Source: Cryptomeria japonica (taxonomy: Eukaryota > Streptophyta > Pinopsida > Cupressales > Cupressaceae). From it: 64,000 nucleotides of DNA. Every line of letters begins with the position of its first letter. Within the stretch, counting starts at the first letter, position 1. The notes under the pieces were generated by a model, which worked only from the letters and a program-made list of their open reading frames with translations, was not told the DNA's origin and made no database searches. The DNA lies in NCBI RefSeq assembly GCF_030272615.1, contig NC_081409.1, positions 530,136,291 to 530,200,290 of the forward strand. Reading direction: 5' to 3'. The position numbers and the translations under genes are program-made. Shown piece after piece: positions 35,300 to 46,800 of this stretch.

Positions 35300-38200
35300 G
35301 GTCCAAACCGGGTACATTATAAATATTCTATGATGTTATAAGGGGTCATAAGTGGTCCTAAGGGGTCAGACATACATGTTAGAACACATGCATGACCCCT
35401 TATGACCACATATTCAACTCCTTAGGAAACTACATCTAATCCTAAGGGGTATATGTTGTATACACTAGGATGATATAAGGCGTAATGTAAGTGGTCCTAA
35501 GGGGTCACGAATGTGTTAGAAAACATGCATCACACCTTATGACCACATATTCAACCCCTTAAAGGACACTAAATGTGATCCTAAGGGGTACATGTTGTGT
35601 ACACTAGGATTTAATAAGGGGTCACACATGTATTAGAACACATGTGTGACCCCTTAGGACCACATATGACTCCTTAGGGCACTATGTGTTCCTATGGGGT
35701 ATGTTGTATGTACATGCTAGGATGTTATATAGGGGGTCATATGTGGTCCTAAGGGGTCACGCATGTGTTTTAACATATGTGTGACCCCTTATGACCACAT
35801 ATTCAACCCCTTAGGATACTGTACATGTAATCTTAAGGGACTGTATGTCGTACACACTAGGATTTTATAAGGAGTCATATGTGGTTCTAAGGGGTCACAC
35901 ATGTGTGATCCCTTAGGACCACATATGACCCCTTAGGACACTATGTGTTCCTAAGGGGGTATGTCATATGTACACTACAATGTTATAAGGAGTCATATGT
36001 GGTCCTAAGGGGTCACGCATGTGTTTCAACACATGCGTGACCCCTTAGGACAACATATTCTTGACCCCTTAGGACACTAATGCATGTGATATTAAGGGAC
36101 CATATGTCGTACACAAGTTAGGATTTTATAAGGGGTCATATGTAGTTCTAAGGGGTCACGCATGTGTTAGAACACATGTGTGACCCATTAGGACAGCATA
36201 TGACCCCTTAGGACACTATGTTTTCCTAAGGGGTATGTTGTATGTACACTAGGATGTTATAAGGGCTCATATGTGGTCTGAAGGGGTCATACATGTGTTA
36301 TAACACATGTGTGAACCCTTAAGACCATATATTCTTGACCCCTTAGGACACTAATATATGTGATATTAAGGAACCGTATGTCATACACACTAGGATTTTA
36401 TAAGGGGTCATATGTGGTTCTAAGGGGTCATGCATGTGCTAGAACACATGTGTGACCCCTTAGGACAATATATGCTCCCTTTGGACACTATATGATCCTA
36501 AGGGGTACATGTTGTACATACTAGGATGCTATAGAGGGATCATATGTGGTCCTAAGGGGTCACACATGTGTTAGAACACTTGTGTGACCCCTTAGGACCA
36601 CATATTCAACCCCTTACAACACTGTACATGTGATCTTAAGGGAACAATATGTTGTACACACTAGGATTTTATAAGGGGCCATATGCGGTTATAAGGGGTC
36701 ATGCATTTGTTAGAACACATGTGTGACCCCTTAGGACCACATATGACTCCTTAGGACACAATATGATCCTAAGGGGTATGTCGTATGTACAGTAGGATGT
36801 TATAAGGGGTCATATGTGGTCCTAAGGGGTCATGCATGTGTTAGAACACATGCGTGACCCCTTAGGACCACATATTCTTGACCCCTTAGAACACTAATGT
36901 ATGTGATCTTAAGGGACCGTATGTCATACACACTAGGAATTTATAAGGGGTCATATGCAGTTCTAAGGGGTCATGCATGTGTTAGAACACATGCATGACC
37001 CCTTAAGACCACATATGAACCCTTAGGACACTATGTGATCCTAAGGGGTATGTTGTATGTACACTAGGATGTTATAAGGGGTCATATGTGGTCCTAAGGG
37101 GTCACACATGTATTAGAACACATGTGTGACCCCTTAGGTCCACTTATTCAACCCCTTAGGACACTAATGTATGTGGTCTTAAGGGACTGTATGTCATACA
37201 CACTAGGATTTTATAAGGGGTCATATGTGGTTCTAAGGGGTCACACATGTGTGACCCCTTAGGACCACATATGAGGTCCCCTTAGGACACTATGTGATCC
37301 TAAGGGGTATGTCATATGTATACTAGGATGTTATAAGGTGTCATATGTGGTCCTAAGGGGTCACACATGTGTTAGAACACATGCGTGACATCTTAGGACC
37401 ACATATTCAACCCCTTAGGACCACACATGAGGTCCCCTTAGGACACTATGTGATCCTAAGGGGCACGCTATATATACACAAGGATGTTATAAGGGGTCAT
37501 ATGTGGTCCTAAGGGTTTACACATGTGTTAGAACACATGTGTGGCCCCTTAGGACCACATATGACATCCCCTTGGGACATTATGTGATCCTAAGGGGTAT
37601 GTCGTATGTACATTAAGATGTTATAAGAGGTCATATGTGGTCCTAAGGGGTCACACATGTGTTAGAACACATGCATGACCTCTTAGGACCACATATTCAA
37701 TCCCTTAGGACACTGTACATGTGATCTTAAGGGACCATATGTCGTACACACTAGGATGTTATAAGGGGTCATATGTGGTCCTAAGGGGTCACGCATGTGT
37801 ACACATGCGTGACCCCTTAGGACCACATATGACCCCTTATGACACTATGTGATCCTAAGGGGTACATGAATTGTATACACTAGGATGTTATAAGGGGTCA
37901 TATGTGGTCCTCTAAAGTCACGTGTGACCCCTTAGGACCACATATTCAACCCCTTAGGACACTATATATGTGATCTTAAGGGATCGTATGTTGTACAAAC
38001 AAGGATTTTATAAGGGGTCATATGTAGTTCTAAGGGGTCACACATGTGTTGGAACACATGTGTGACCCCTTAGGACCACATATCACCCCTTAGCACATTA
38101 TGTGATCCTAAGAGATACATGTCGTAGACACTAGGATGCTATAGAGGGATCATATGTGGTCCTAAGGGGTCACACATGTGTTAGAACACATGGACACTGT

Positions 38201-40425
38201 ACATGTGATCTTAAGGGAACAATATGTTGTACACACTACGATTTTATAAGGGGTCATATGTGGTTATAAGGGGTCATGCATTTGTTAGAACACATGTGTG
38301 ACCCCTTAGGACCACATATGACCCCTTAGGACATAATGTGATCCTAAGGGGCATGTCATATGTACAGTAGGATGTTATAAGGGGTCATATGTGGTCCTAA
38401 GGGGTCATGCATGTGTTAGAACACATGCGTGACCCCTTAGGAGCACATATTCTTGACCCCTTAGAACACTAATGTATGTGATCTTAAGGGACTATATGCC
38501 GTACACACTAGGAATTTATAAGGGGTCATATGCAGTTCTAAGGGGTCATGCATGTGTTAGAACACATGCGTGACCCCTTAGGACTACATATGAACCCTTA
38601 GGACACTATGTGATCCTAATGGGTATGTTGTATGTACACTAGGATGTTATAAGGGGTCATATGTGGTCCTAAGGGGTCACACATGTATTAGAACACATGT
38701 GTGACCCCTTAGGACCACATATTCAACCCCTTAGGACACTAATGTATGTGATCTTAAGGGACTGTATGTCATACACACTAGGATTTTATAAGGGGTCATA
38801 TGTGGTTCTAAGGGGTCACACATGTGTGACCCCTTAGGACCACATATGAGGTCCCCTTAGGACACTATGTGATCCTAAGGGGTATGTCATATGTACACTA
38901 GGATGTTATAAGGTGTCATATGTGGTCCTAAGGGGTCACACATGTGTTAGAACACATGTGTGACACCTTAGGACCACATATTCAACCCCTTAGGACCACA
39001 CATGAGGTACCCTTAGGACACTATGTGTTCCTAAGGGGCATGCCATATATACACTAGGATGTTATAAGGGGTCATATGTGGTCCTAAGGGTTTACACATG
39101 TGTTAGAATACATGTGTGGCCCCTTAGGACCACATATTCAACCCCTTAGGACCACATATGACATCTCCTTAGGACATTATGTGATCCTAAGGGGTATGTC
39201 GTATGTACATTAAGATGTTATAAGAGGTCATATGTGGTCCTAAGGGGTCACACGTGTTAGAACACATGCGTGACCCCTTAGGACCACATATTCAATACCT
39301 TAGAACACTATACATGTGATCTTCAGGGACCATATGTTGTACACACTAGGATGTTATAAGGGTCATATGTGGTCCTAAGGGGTCATGCATGTGTACACAT
39401 GCGTGACCCCTTAGGACCACATATGACCCCTTATGACATATGTGATCCTAAGGGGTACATGAACTGTATACACTAGGATGTTATAAGGGGTCATATGTGG
39501 TCCTCTGAAGTCACGTATGACCCCTTAGGACACTATATATGTGGTCTTAAGGGACTGTATGTTGTACAAACTAGGATTTTATAAGGGGTCATATGTAGTT
39601 CTAAGGGGTCACACATGTGTTAGAACACATGCGTGACCCCTTAGGACCACATATGTCCCCTTAGTACATTATGTGATCCTAAGGGATACATGTCGTACAC
39701 ACTAGGATGCTATAAGTGGTCATATGTGGTCCTAAGTGGTCACACATGTACAGTGTTAGAACACACATGCGTGACCCCTTATGACCACATATGACCCCTT
39801 CTAGGACACTATGTGATCCTAAGAGGTACATGTTATATACAATAGGATGTTATAAGGGGTCATATGTGGTCCTAATGGGTCACACATGTGTTAACACATG
39901 AGTGACCCCTTAGGATCACCTATGACCCCTTAGGACACTATGTGATGGACTAAGGGGTATGTCATTTACACTAGGATTTTATGAGGGTTCATATGCAGTC
40001 CTAAGGGGTCACGCATGTGTTAGAACACATGCATGACCCCTTAGGACCACATATGACCCCTTAGGACACTATGCGATCCTAAGGAGTATGTCGTACACAC
40101 TAGGATGTTATAAAGGGTCATGTGGTCATAAGGGGTCACACATGTGTGACCACTTAAGACCACATATGACCCCTTAGGATACTATGTGATGGACTAAGGG
40201 GTATGTCGTACACACTAGGATTTTATAAGGGGTCATATGCGGTCCTAAGGAGAACACATGCGTGACCCTTTAGGACCGTGTATGACCCGTTAGGGTCCAC
40301 TATGTGATCCTCTATGGTCCTAAGGGGACATATAGTGTTGTCAGGGGCATATGTGGTCTTAAGGGGTCCTAAGGGGTCATGTTGTGTGTGTAATAGGATG
40401 TGAAAAGGGGTCATAGAGGTTTTAT
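35300..40425. repeat. 5.1-kb palindromic satellite (array B) inside the giant element
   Basis: About 38 monomers of roughly 135 bases alternate between two types: one continues ...CACATATTCAACCCCTTAGG and carries GGATTTTATAAGG, the other ...CACATATGACCCC and carries GGATGTTATAAGG. The true unit is therefore a dimer of about 270 bases. Around thirty monomers contain a hairpin in which CCTAAGGGGTCACACATG faces its reverse complement across GTGTTAGAACAC. Larger segments also repeat: the GGATGCTATAGAGGGATC variant occurs at 36524 and 38132, with a diverged third copy near 39705, giving a higher-order period near 1.6 kb. No coding capacity. Confidence 0.95.
37761..37840. repeat. Perfect 80-bp palindrome in the satellite
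   Basis: From ATAAGGGGTC to GACCCCTTAT every base pairs with its mirror; the centre is between 37800 and 37801 with no spacer (GTGT/ACAC). In most monomers the centre has TTAGAA as a loop; here that loop is missing. The near copy centred at 39394/39395 is about 1594 bases away and has a mismatch near the centre. Confidence 0.95.
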
Positions 40426-41137
40426 TTTGTCTAATTTTTTAAAATTTATTATCTAAGTTTTATAATGTTTCTTTAAATTTAAATTTATTATTTAATTTTT
40501 CTAAAGTTTTAATTTATTATATTTAGTTTTGTAACATTTTTCTAATTTTTAATTTTGCTAATGTTTTTCTTAACATTTTTCTAAGTTGTAATTTACTACC
40601 TTTGTTTTTTAAGTTTTTCATAACATTTTTTTTTAAAGTTGAAAAAAAAATACATATACAGTTCTTTAATTTAAAAAACAAATTGACATTAAATTAAGTT
40701 TTCTAACATTTTTCTAAGTTTTAATTTTGCTATGTTTTTCTAAAAATTTTCAAATGTTTTTCTAAGTTTTAAAATTTTAGTATAGATATGTTTTCTAAGT
40801 TTATCATAACATTTTTCTAAAATTCTGAAAAAACAATAAATATACAATTATTTAATTAAAAAAAATTAACAAACAAATTATTTATTAATTTTTAAATAAA
40901 TTCAATAAAAAAAATATTATTAAACAAAAAAAAAGGTTTTTTTGTGCACCTGAAATAATGTAGGTCGAAAGATGAAAGGTGAGAGGCGTTGGTTGTTGGT
41001 AATAGGGTATGGTGACGTAATGTTGATGCAAGGTTCTCTCTAACCCCCTCTCGACACAGAAAACTCCAAACTTGAAAATGATAGTTAAACTGTCATTTTT
41101 GGTTTTTATAGCCATTTTTAAAAAAATAATTTTTAAA
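40426..41137. other. T-rich low-complexity region, no gene
   Basis: Repeated TTTTTCTAAGTTTTAATTT-like motifs run to about 40900, then AT-rich unique sequence. A 76-codon frame on the minus strand here has no credible features. Confidence 0.7.
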
Positions 41138-41310
41138 TGGGTTCAATCGAATGGGGGGTTCGATTGAACCCAATAAAAACAAATGTTTATTTGGGTTTGA
41201 TAGAACCCCCATAGCCATCTAGGGTTCGATCAAACCCATATCTGATGGAGGGTTCGATCAAACCCTAGGGGGTGGTTCGCTCGAACACCCCCAGTTTGTT
41301 CAAACCCCCC
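41138..41310. repeat. Right subterminal GGTTCGATCGAACC-like cluster
   Basis: About seven copies of a degenerate dyad lie in 170 bases: GGGTTCAATCGAA, GGTTCGATTGAACCC, GGGTTTGATAGAACCCC, GGGTTCGATCAAACCC twice, GGTTCGCTCGAACACCC and GTTTGTTCAAACCCC. The same motif clusters at 18770-18845 at the other end. Confidence 0.88.
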
Positions 41311-41351
41311 CCCCCTCATTTTTTTCCCCCACCTCCACCAATTTCCTTTGT

Positions 41352-41386
41352 TGGCAAAAGTGGGAACCATTATTGTGAGTTTACCC
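41352..41386 (-). repeat. Right terminal inverted repeat of the giant element
   Basis: Reads inward as GGGTAAACTCACAATAATGG then TTCCCACTTTTGCCA on the minus strand, matching 17968-18004. Confidence 0.88.
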
Positions 41387-44241
41387 CTCCATAAGATAAA
41401 AATGGGGTGTTCTCAACTATATGATGATGCAAACGTTTCTAACCAGAGATTCTAGACAACTATCCCTAGCAGAGTCACCATTTGGTTGGTTCCCAAATGA
41501 GTTTACACTACCAAAGGCAGAAACCAAGTTGATTCTTTAGATACTCATGGAGAAGCCAACTCCAACTATCAATATCCTTTAGACTTGGACTAATTGTGAC
41601 AAGGATCTGCAAATCCTTCTACACTTTGGGCTCTACAAGACCTAGGAGGGTGATCCCTTAGCAAATTTGTGATCTCTACACCACACTCACAAATTATGCT
41701 AAAACAAAGTAGATAATCTCATATGCAGGCTCAATAGTAGGGAGAATGCTCAAGAGTGGCGAATTCTTCAGTGATCCTCAACCTTATCTAGAGCATGAGA
41801 TAGTAGAACACTTCAAACATACATAAGAACTTGAAAATATGTCTTGATTTTAATGATTTATGACAAACCATAAGTGAAACATATAAGAAATTGATAACCT
41901 AATGACATCTGCTAGCATATATCGGTACCTTACTCCATTCAACTCTGAGTTTTTGAAATATCACTAAAACTTGATAGAAATTTATCTAATATTTGATTAA
42001 ATCTTAAACAATACTGCATTACAATATCATTTTATTTGCAATTTCTTACCCAAACTACTTATCAAATCCTAGTACAAGATTTATCCCTCTGTAATCTCAT
42101 TCAAGCATTTTAATTAACCCCTTGGATTAAAGAATGAAATGAAAAATTACATATATCATAACAATGCAACAAGCAAATGAAACCCTTGATTCTATTTACC
42201 CAAAAGAAAATAAAATTGTACATAGGAGAGTAAGGATTTGAAATTATATTTGTATTAACTTTAAAAGCTATCTTCTATAAAATAACTGAATATATTTCAT
42301 TTACAGGAGAACCCATCTGAAATTTGAAACTGATGACTATCTTCTATTTTTCTTTGCAAAATGACATTACAATTCTTTGCTATTTACTCATGACTTCTCA
42401 AAAGTGGAACCTAATCTTGCAGACCAGACCTACACAAGAGACCCTATTCAGATATTTTGGAACCCTTTCTCTTGGCCATGATTTCCCTTTTATAGAAACA
42501 AGGGAGAAAATAAGCTACAAACCAAGAGAGAAACATGTCATCAAAAGATTGAATCTCAACAATTAGGCCTAAAAGGCCATATGCGATTCTATTACAAAAA
42601 TATTCCTTATAACTTCCTAAAACTATCCATACGCTGGCGACCATGATGAAATAGAATAAAAAATTTCAATTGGAAAATTGGTAGAAACAAAAGTGCTTGA
42701 GTCGTACCATTATCACCCTGATACCTTTGGATGGAGTGTGAGATGCGTCATTCTGCCCTATAAAGCATTTCCCTTCTTGGAAGGGAGACTGGATTCTGGC
42801 AAGAAGTAAAGTCGCCCCTAAACTAGAGGAAGACCTCCAACCTTTATTCCCAAGATCAGAGAAAGTGGAAGGAGGAGCTTATAGGGAAACATAATATGTT
42901 GGGAAGGGGTCACAGACACAATTGGTTGCCACTCCCCACTCAAACAAATCCCTTGTTCATTCCCCTATGGGCTCCTTCCTCAAACCCCCTGCTAGCTAGT
43001 GGCAGAGTAGAAGCAAAGGATGTATCATGAGTGTCTTTTTTTGATAAGAAATGTCTTTCACGCCACTCTAACAATCCTTCAAACTTTCACAACCCCTCTG
43101 ACAATAAGGAAACTCACATAAGAGAAAGAACATCAATCTGGTATCACAAAGTACACAACAACTCCATGCACGATACTGCTCAAACATCATCTTCTTTGTT
43201 GATGGAAAACCACTCTCAGAAAATGAAGAGGTTTCTGTTCTTTTCTACCCACTGAATTATGACCCCACTATATTTATAATCGAAATTCAATTTAAATGGC
43301 GGTGCTCATTCATGTAAAAAATCATCATTCTGGTACTTTCTACTCATCCCGCTAGCTATGGACTCTAAAGGTCATGCCTATCAATTCTAGGACACCGTCA
43401 CATCTAAGCTATCAATCCACTGCCTCCTACTAAATCTAATCTTATGTGAATGATTCAGTTATGATCTTATTCTTCCTTGATTGTACAATTTCTGCTTCAG
43501 AATCTCTGACAACAAGCAACCTCTAATTTTACCAAGGAATCTGTGATCTTTCACCTCCAACTCAGAAGTTATCCAAATCCCCTTATGCCTCTGAAACTAT
43601 TGTGTCAACTTGAATTTCATCATTAGAATACTACCTGCAGCATATTAGTTTCACAAAATAAAAAGGAAATGCTATAGGAAATCCAAATTCAACCAATGAA
43701 ACTACATGAAATGAATACTAAAATAAAAACCATATTATTACCTTCATGATTTAAGTCTCATTGTGTCCTAACTCCACTATTCCTAGTTGTAGATAATTTT
43801 CTCTTTGAAAAGCACTGGTAGCTTCCAAGATGGCATATGAAGAATGGACTGATAATTGATAGTTAACTAATACAATGATATGCAATACAAATTATTTAAA
43901 GCTAAATGATTATGCTAAATTGCTAGATTGATTCAAGATAAAACCTCAAGGATGAATGTTTACTCAAATTGTTAACTTGAAGAATAACTCTTTCTCAACT
44001 CAAACTCCTACTTTTATAGACTTTTGAGAGGATAAGATGATTTGTCTAAGATCAACAGTCATGATTAGATCTACAAATTTGTATGGTTGTGAGCAAAGGT
44101 GAAGGTTGAGAGAAAGGGGGAAGGAGAAGACAAGTGTCACTCATCTCACCTTGACTGGGTTGCAGACTGAGGGAATCTAGGGATGGTTGGAGAATATTTA
44201 GGCATGAGAGGACAAGTGGACTCAAGTCCTTCCTAAGATAT
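41387..44241 (-). other. Gypsy leader/LTR-like region (gypsy A), interrupted by copia 2
   Basis: On the minus strand TGGTGACTCTGCTAGGG near 41475-41492 resembles the start of gypsy leaders, so the sequence to its right should be the 5' LTR. There is no credible ORF. A TATAAAAGGG box lies at 42485-42494. Copia 2 interrupts the region at 44242, and it continues after 51413. LTR ends are not resolved. Confidence 0.5.
42485..42494 (-). promoter_or_regulatory. Putative LTR promoter TATA box (gypsy A)
   Basis: The minus strand reads TATAAAAGGG followed by AAATCATGG. The same box with a similar setting (TATAAAAGGGAAG) occurs at 61614-61623 in the other LTR-like region. Both point left, the direction of the gypsy genes. 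Confidence 0.6.
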
Positions 44242-45778
44242 TGTTGGCATATGTGCAAAGTATGTTGACATGATGATATTGTATGTTATCATTGATGTCA
44301 ATATGACGAAGAGTGAACTGGTATATTGAAGTAAGCACTTGCAAGAGAACCGGTATATATGAAAAAGTGAAGCGGTATGTCTGTCCAAGTGACTCGGTAT
44401 GTTGAAATGTGAACCGGGATATGTGAAAAAGTGAAGTAGTATGTTTGTCCAAGTGAACCGGTGTGTTGGAATATGAACCAGTATATGGAATGTTTTGTAT
44501 CAAGGTTTCATATGGTATGACTACCGGTTGGTAGTCTTAGCTTCAGGATTTCTGGTTGAAGTGTTCTATGCCTATGTGATTCAACTGATGACATTGTGTG
44601 ATGTGTTAGTATTGTAATGAAGAATAGATTGTGTTACCACATTAGCCTTGTGCGCGTGAAGGATCTTGCATGAAGGAGATTGATCCTATCTACCTCAGGA
44701 ATGTGCGAAGTCTCTATAAATGGTGGAGAAAGCATGATGGGTTATCAGCCTCCAAGAAGTGGTGAAGAACAAATGATGGAGAACGTCTTGAGATCTGTTC
44801 AAGACTGTTATAATCAATGTAATATGATCAATAGTTAGGATTGAACCGATTGTATTGTTTAACCTAAATGTTTAAGGTTTAGGGTTTATGCTACCAAACT
44901 ATCTGTTTCCTATAAGGTCGATGTTGTTTTTCATGTTGAGGTTGTTGGGAAATGTTGTGTATGTATCTAAGTGCAAAGATACGTGATTCTTGTCAGACCA
45001 GATAAGAGAATTGATACTTGCAGAGTGTTAGTGTAGATGGAAGGAACTAAAGTGGATCTGCATTGGCATTGAGTGTTGTTACCAGATCATTGTAATACCT
45101 GTTGACCTCTGACCACTTCAACAATTGGAAAATCCCTTAATAGGGTAGCTTTAACCGGCTTGCTATAAATCCTTTAACAGGGTGACTCAAAATCATTGAG
45201 TTCTAAAAATCCTCTAACAAGGTAACCTTTAATAGGGTTTAACCCTTAACCGGGTATTTTACCCATCCCTTAACCAGGTGATCTCTAATAGGATCAGTTC
45301 CTAACAGAACCTATTGTAAAGTCTTTAACCAGACCAGGCTCCTAACAGAGCAGACTTTAAAAGGGTTCAAAGAACAACTTGTGGGTATTCATCCTCACCG
45401 TCGTTTTTCCAGTTGGGTTTCCACATGAAAAATATGTGTGTTATGTGTGATGCTTTTCATGTGATTCTTTGTTATTCTCTATTAAGCAGTAAAGCATGTT
45501 GAACTAGTAAGTCTTTACATTTTAGTTGAAGTATTACTAGTGTATGCATATGGGTCAATTGGAAATAAGATGTTTGATTGTGTGGAAAGCTAAGTTACCA
45601 GTTTTTGTCTTTCACTGTTCTTAACCGTGGTAATCTGGTTTAGACCGGTGTTATTGCTTGCCAATCAAAGTGTAGTGTTATCAGTCAAACTAGTTCAAGG
45701 AAAAGTGTTTTTATCAATACTGATTCACCCCCCCCTCTCAGTATCAGTTTGGTACTAACTATTCATCATTGATTCATC
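44242..45778 (+). repeat. 5' LTR of copia 2
   Basis: It contains repeated AACCGGTATRT motifs near 44350-44480 and a run of CTTTAACAGGG/CCTAACAGG-type repeats near 45130-45370, both also in the 3' LTR. It ends at ATTCATCA before the primer site. Confidence 0.95.
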
Positions 45779-45794
45779 AATTGGTATTAGAGCA
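45779..45794 (+). promoter_or_regulatory. Primer binding site of copia 2
   Basis: TTGGTATTAGAGC starts within two bases of the LTR end and is one base off the initiator-Met tRNA consensus TTGGTATCAGAGC. Confidence 0.9.
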
Positions 45795-45850
45795 TCCTCC
45801 AGGTCCTCTGTGTTGTAAGCTTAACCGCTTGAGGTAAAGATCCTACTCTA

Positions 45851-46800
45851 ATGATGAAGAGGGAAGGTCCAAAGTTCAACAGAGACAACTTTAAAATATG
45901 GAAGGACAAAATGAAGATATACATCAAAAGCATGGGTGCTCAACATTGGAGCTATGTTGAGAATGCTTATGTTATCCCTACCGGTACTCTCACCGATGAT
46001 CAAAAGAGAGAGATTCAGGAGAATGGGCAAGTCATGGAAGCCCTAATTAGAAGTTTATCTGACATTGAGTTTATTGATGTTTAGGACAAAGAGAATCCCA
46101 AAGAAGTATGGGATGCCCTTGAGAATATCTATGGCGGTGATGAGCATGTGAAACAAGCTAAGGAAGAAAGCCTTAGGGGAAAGCTTGAAGACATGCGGAT
46201 GGTTGAAGGAGAGACCATTCAACAATATGGAATAAGAATGAAAACTATTGTTGGAGATATCAAGAGTGCAGGTGTAAAATGTAAGATTCCACTATTGTTA
46301 GCAAAGTTTTGAGATCCTTATTACTGGTCTATACAATAAGGGTTGCTGCTATTCAGGAGTTGAGGTCTATAGACAAGACAAAGGTATCCCTAGACTCCAT
46401 CATTGCAAAGTTAATAGCTTATGAGCTAAATAATTATGATGGCAGTATTCAGAAGACTGAATCAACCTTTAGAGCATTTGTTGCACCATCTAGAAAAGGC
46501 AAAGAAGCTAGTACTAGTGGTGAACCAAGACAAAGTAGAGAAATGGATGATGAGGAGATCTTGATGGAATTTGAAGCTCTTCTTGCTAAGAGACTTCCCA
46601 AGGGAACCGATAAATACAGAGGTAAGCTTCCTTTGAAATTCTTTTCTTGTAACTAGATATGACACATTGCTATAAACTACCCTAATGGTGACAACAAGGA
46701 TAAACTAGAGAGGTTCAATAAGTTCAAAGGAGGAAACCGAAGAAACTGTTTTGTAGCAGTTAATGAAGGTGCCACTGATGAGGAATCGAAAGATGAAGAA
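45851..46800 (+). pseudogene. copia 2 gag, decayed
   Basis: It begins MMKREGPKFNRDNFKIWKDK, a typical copia gag N-terminus with the FNRDNFKIWK motif. It continues through IYGGDEHVKQAKEESLRGKL and a linker rich in Ser/Lys. The zinc knuckle near 46645-46690 is ruined (SCN-stop-I-stop-HIAINYP; the last Cys is now Tyr). There is a stop at 46082 and a frameshift near 46280. Confidence 0.88.

Larger units (their letters stand above)
17967..41386 (+). mobile_element. Giant TIR DNA transposon, ~23.4 kb (about 17.1 kb without nested element)
   Basis: The ends are inverted copies of GGGTGAACTCACAATAATGG followed by TTCCCACTTTT and GCCA, with one substitution and a 2-base length difference over about 36 bp. 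Both flanks look like parts of one minus-strand gypsy leader. Inside are two convergent spliced gene remnants, subterminal palindrome clusters at both ends, an inverted-repeat array and a large satellite. The 1000-bp element at 9931-10930 shares these termini and about 680 bp of the left end, independent evidence that these are transposon boundaries. The ends are not CACTA. The target duplication is unresolved (CT or CTC at each side), so the superfamily is unassigned. Confidence 0.8.

Noticed and set aside
40223-40414. Open frames within the satellite
   Set aside because: They consist only of repeat sequence read through and are not shared as a frame between monomers.
35300-40425. Regularly spaced palindromic repeats resembling a CRISPR array
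   Set aside because: The context is clearly a plant nuclear genome. The units are contiguous satellite monomers without unique spacers, and no cas genes are present.
17967-41386. Assignment of the giant element to CACTA (En/Spm)
   Set aside because: Two genes, introns and subterminal repeats fit, but the termini begin TGGGTGAAC or GGGTAAAC, not CACTA, and no 3-bp duplication is established.
17961-41392. Target site duplication CT or CTC around the giant element
   Set aside because: Short matches exist at each side but depend on shifting the boundary by a base, and the 1000-bp relative shows no matching duplication.
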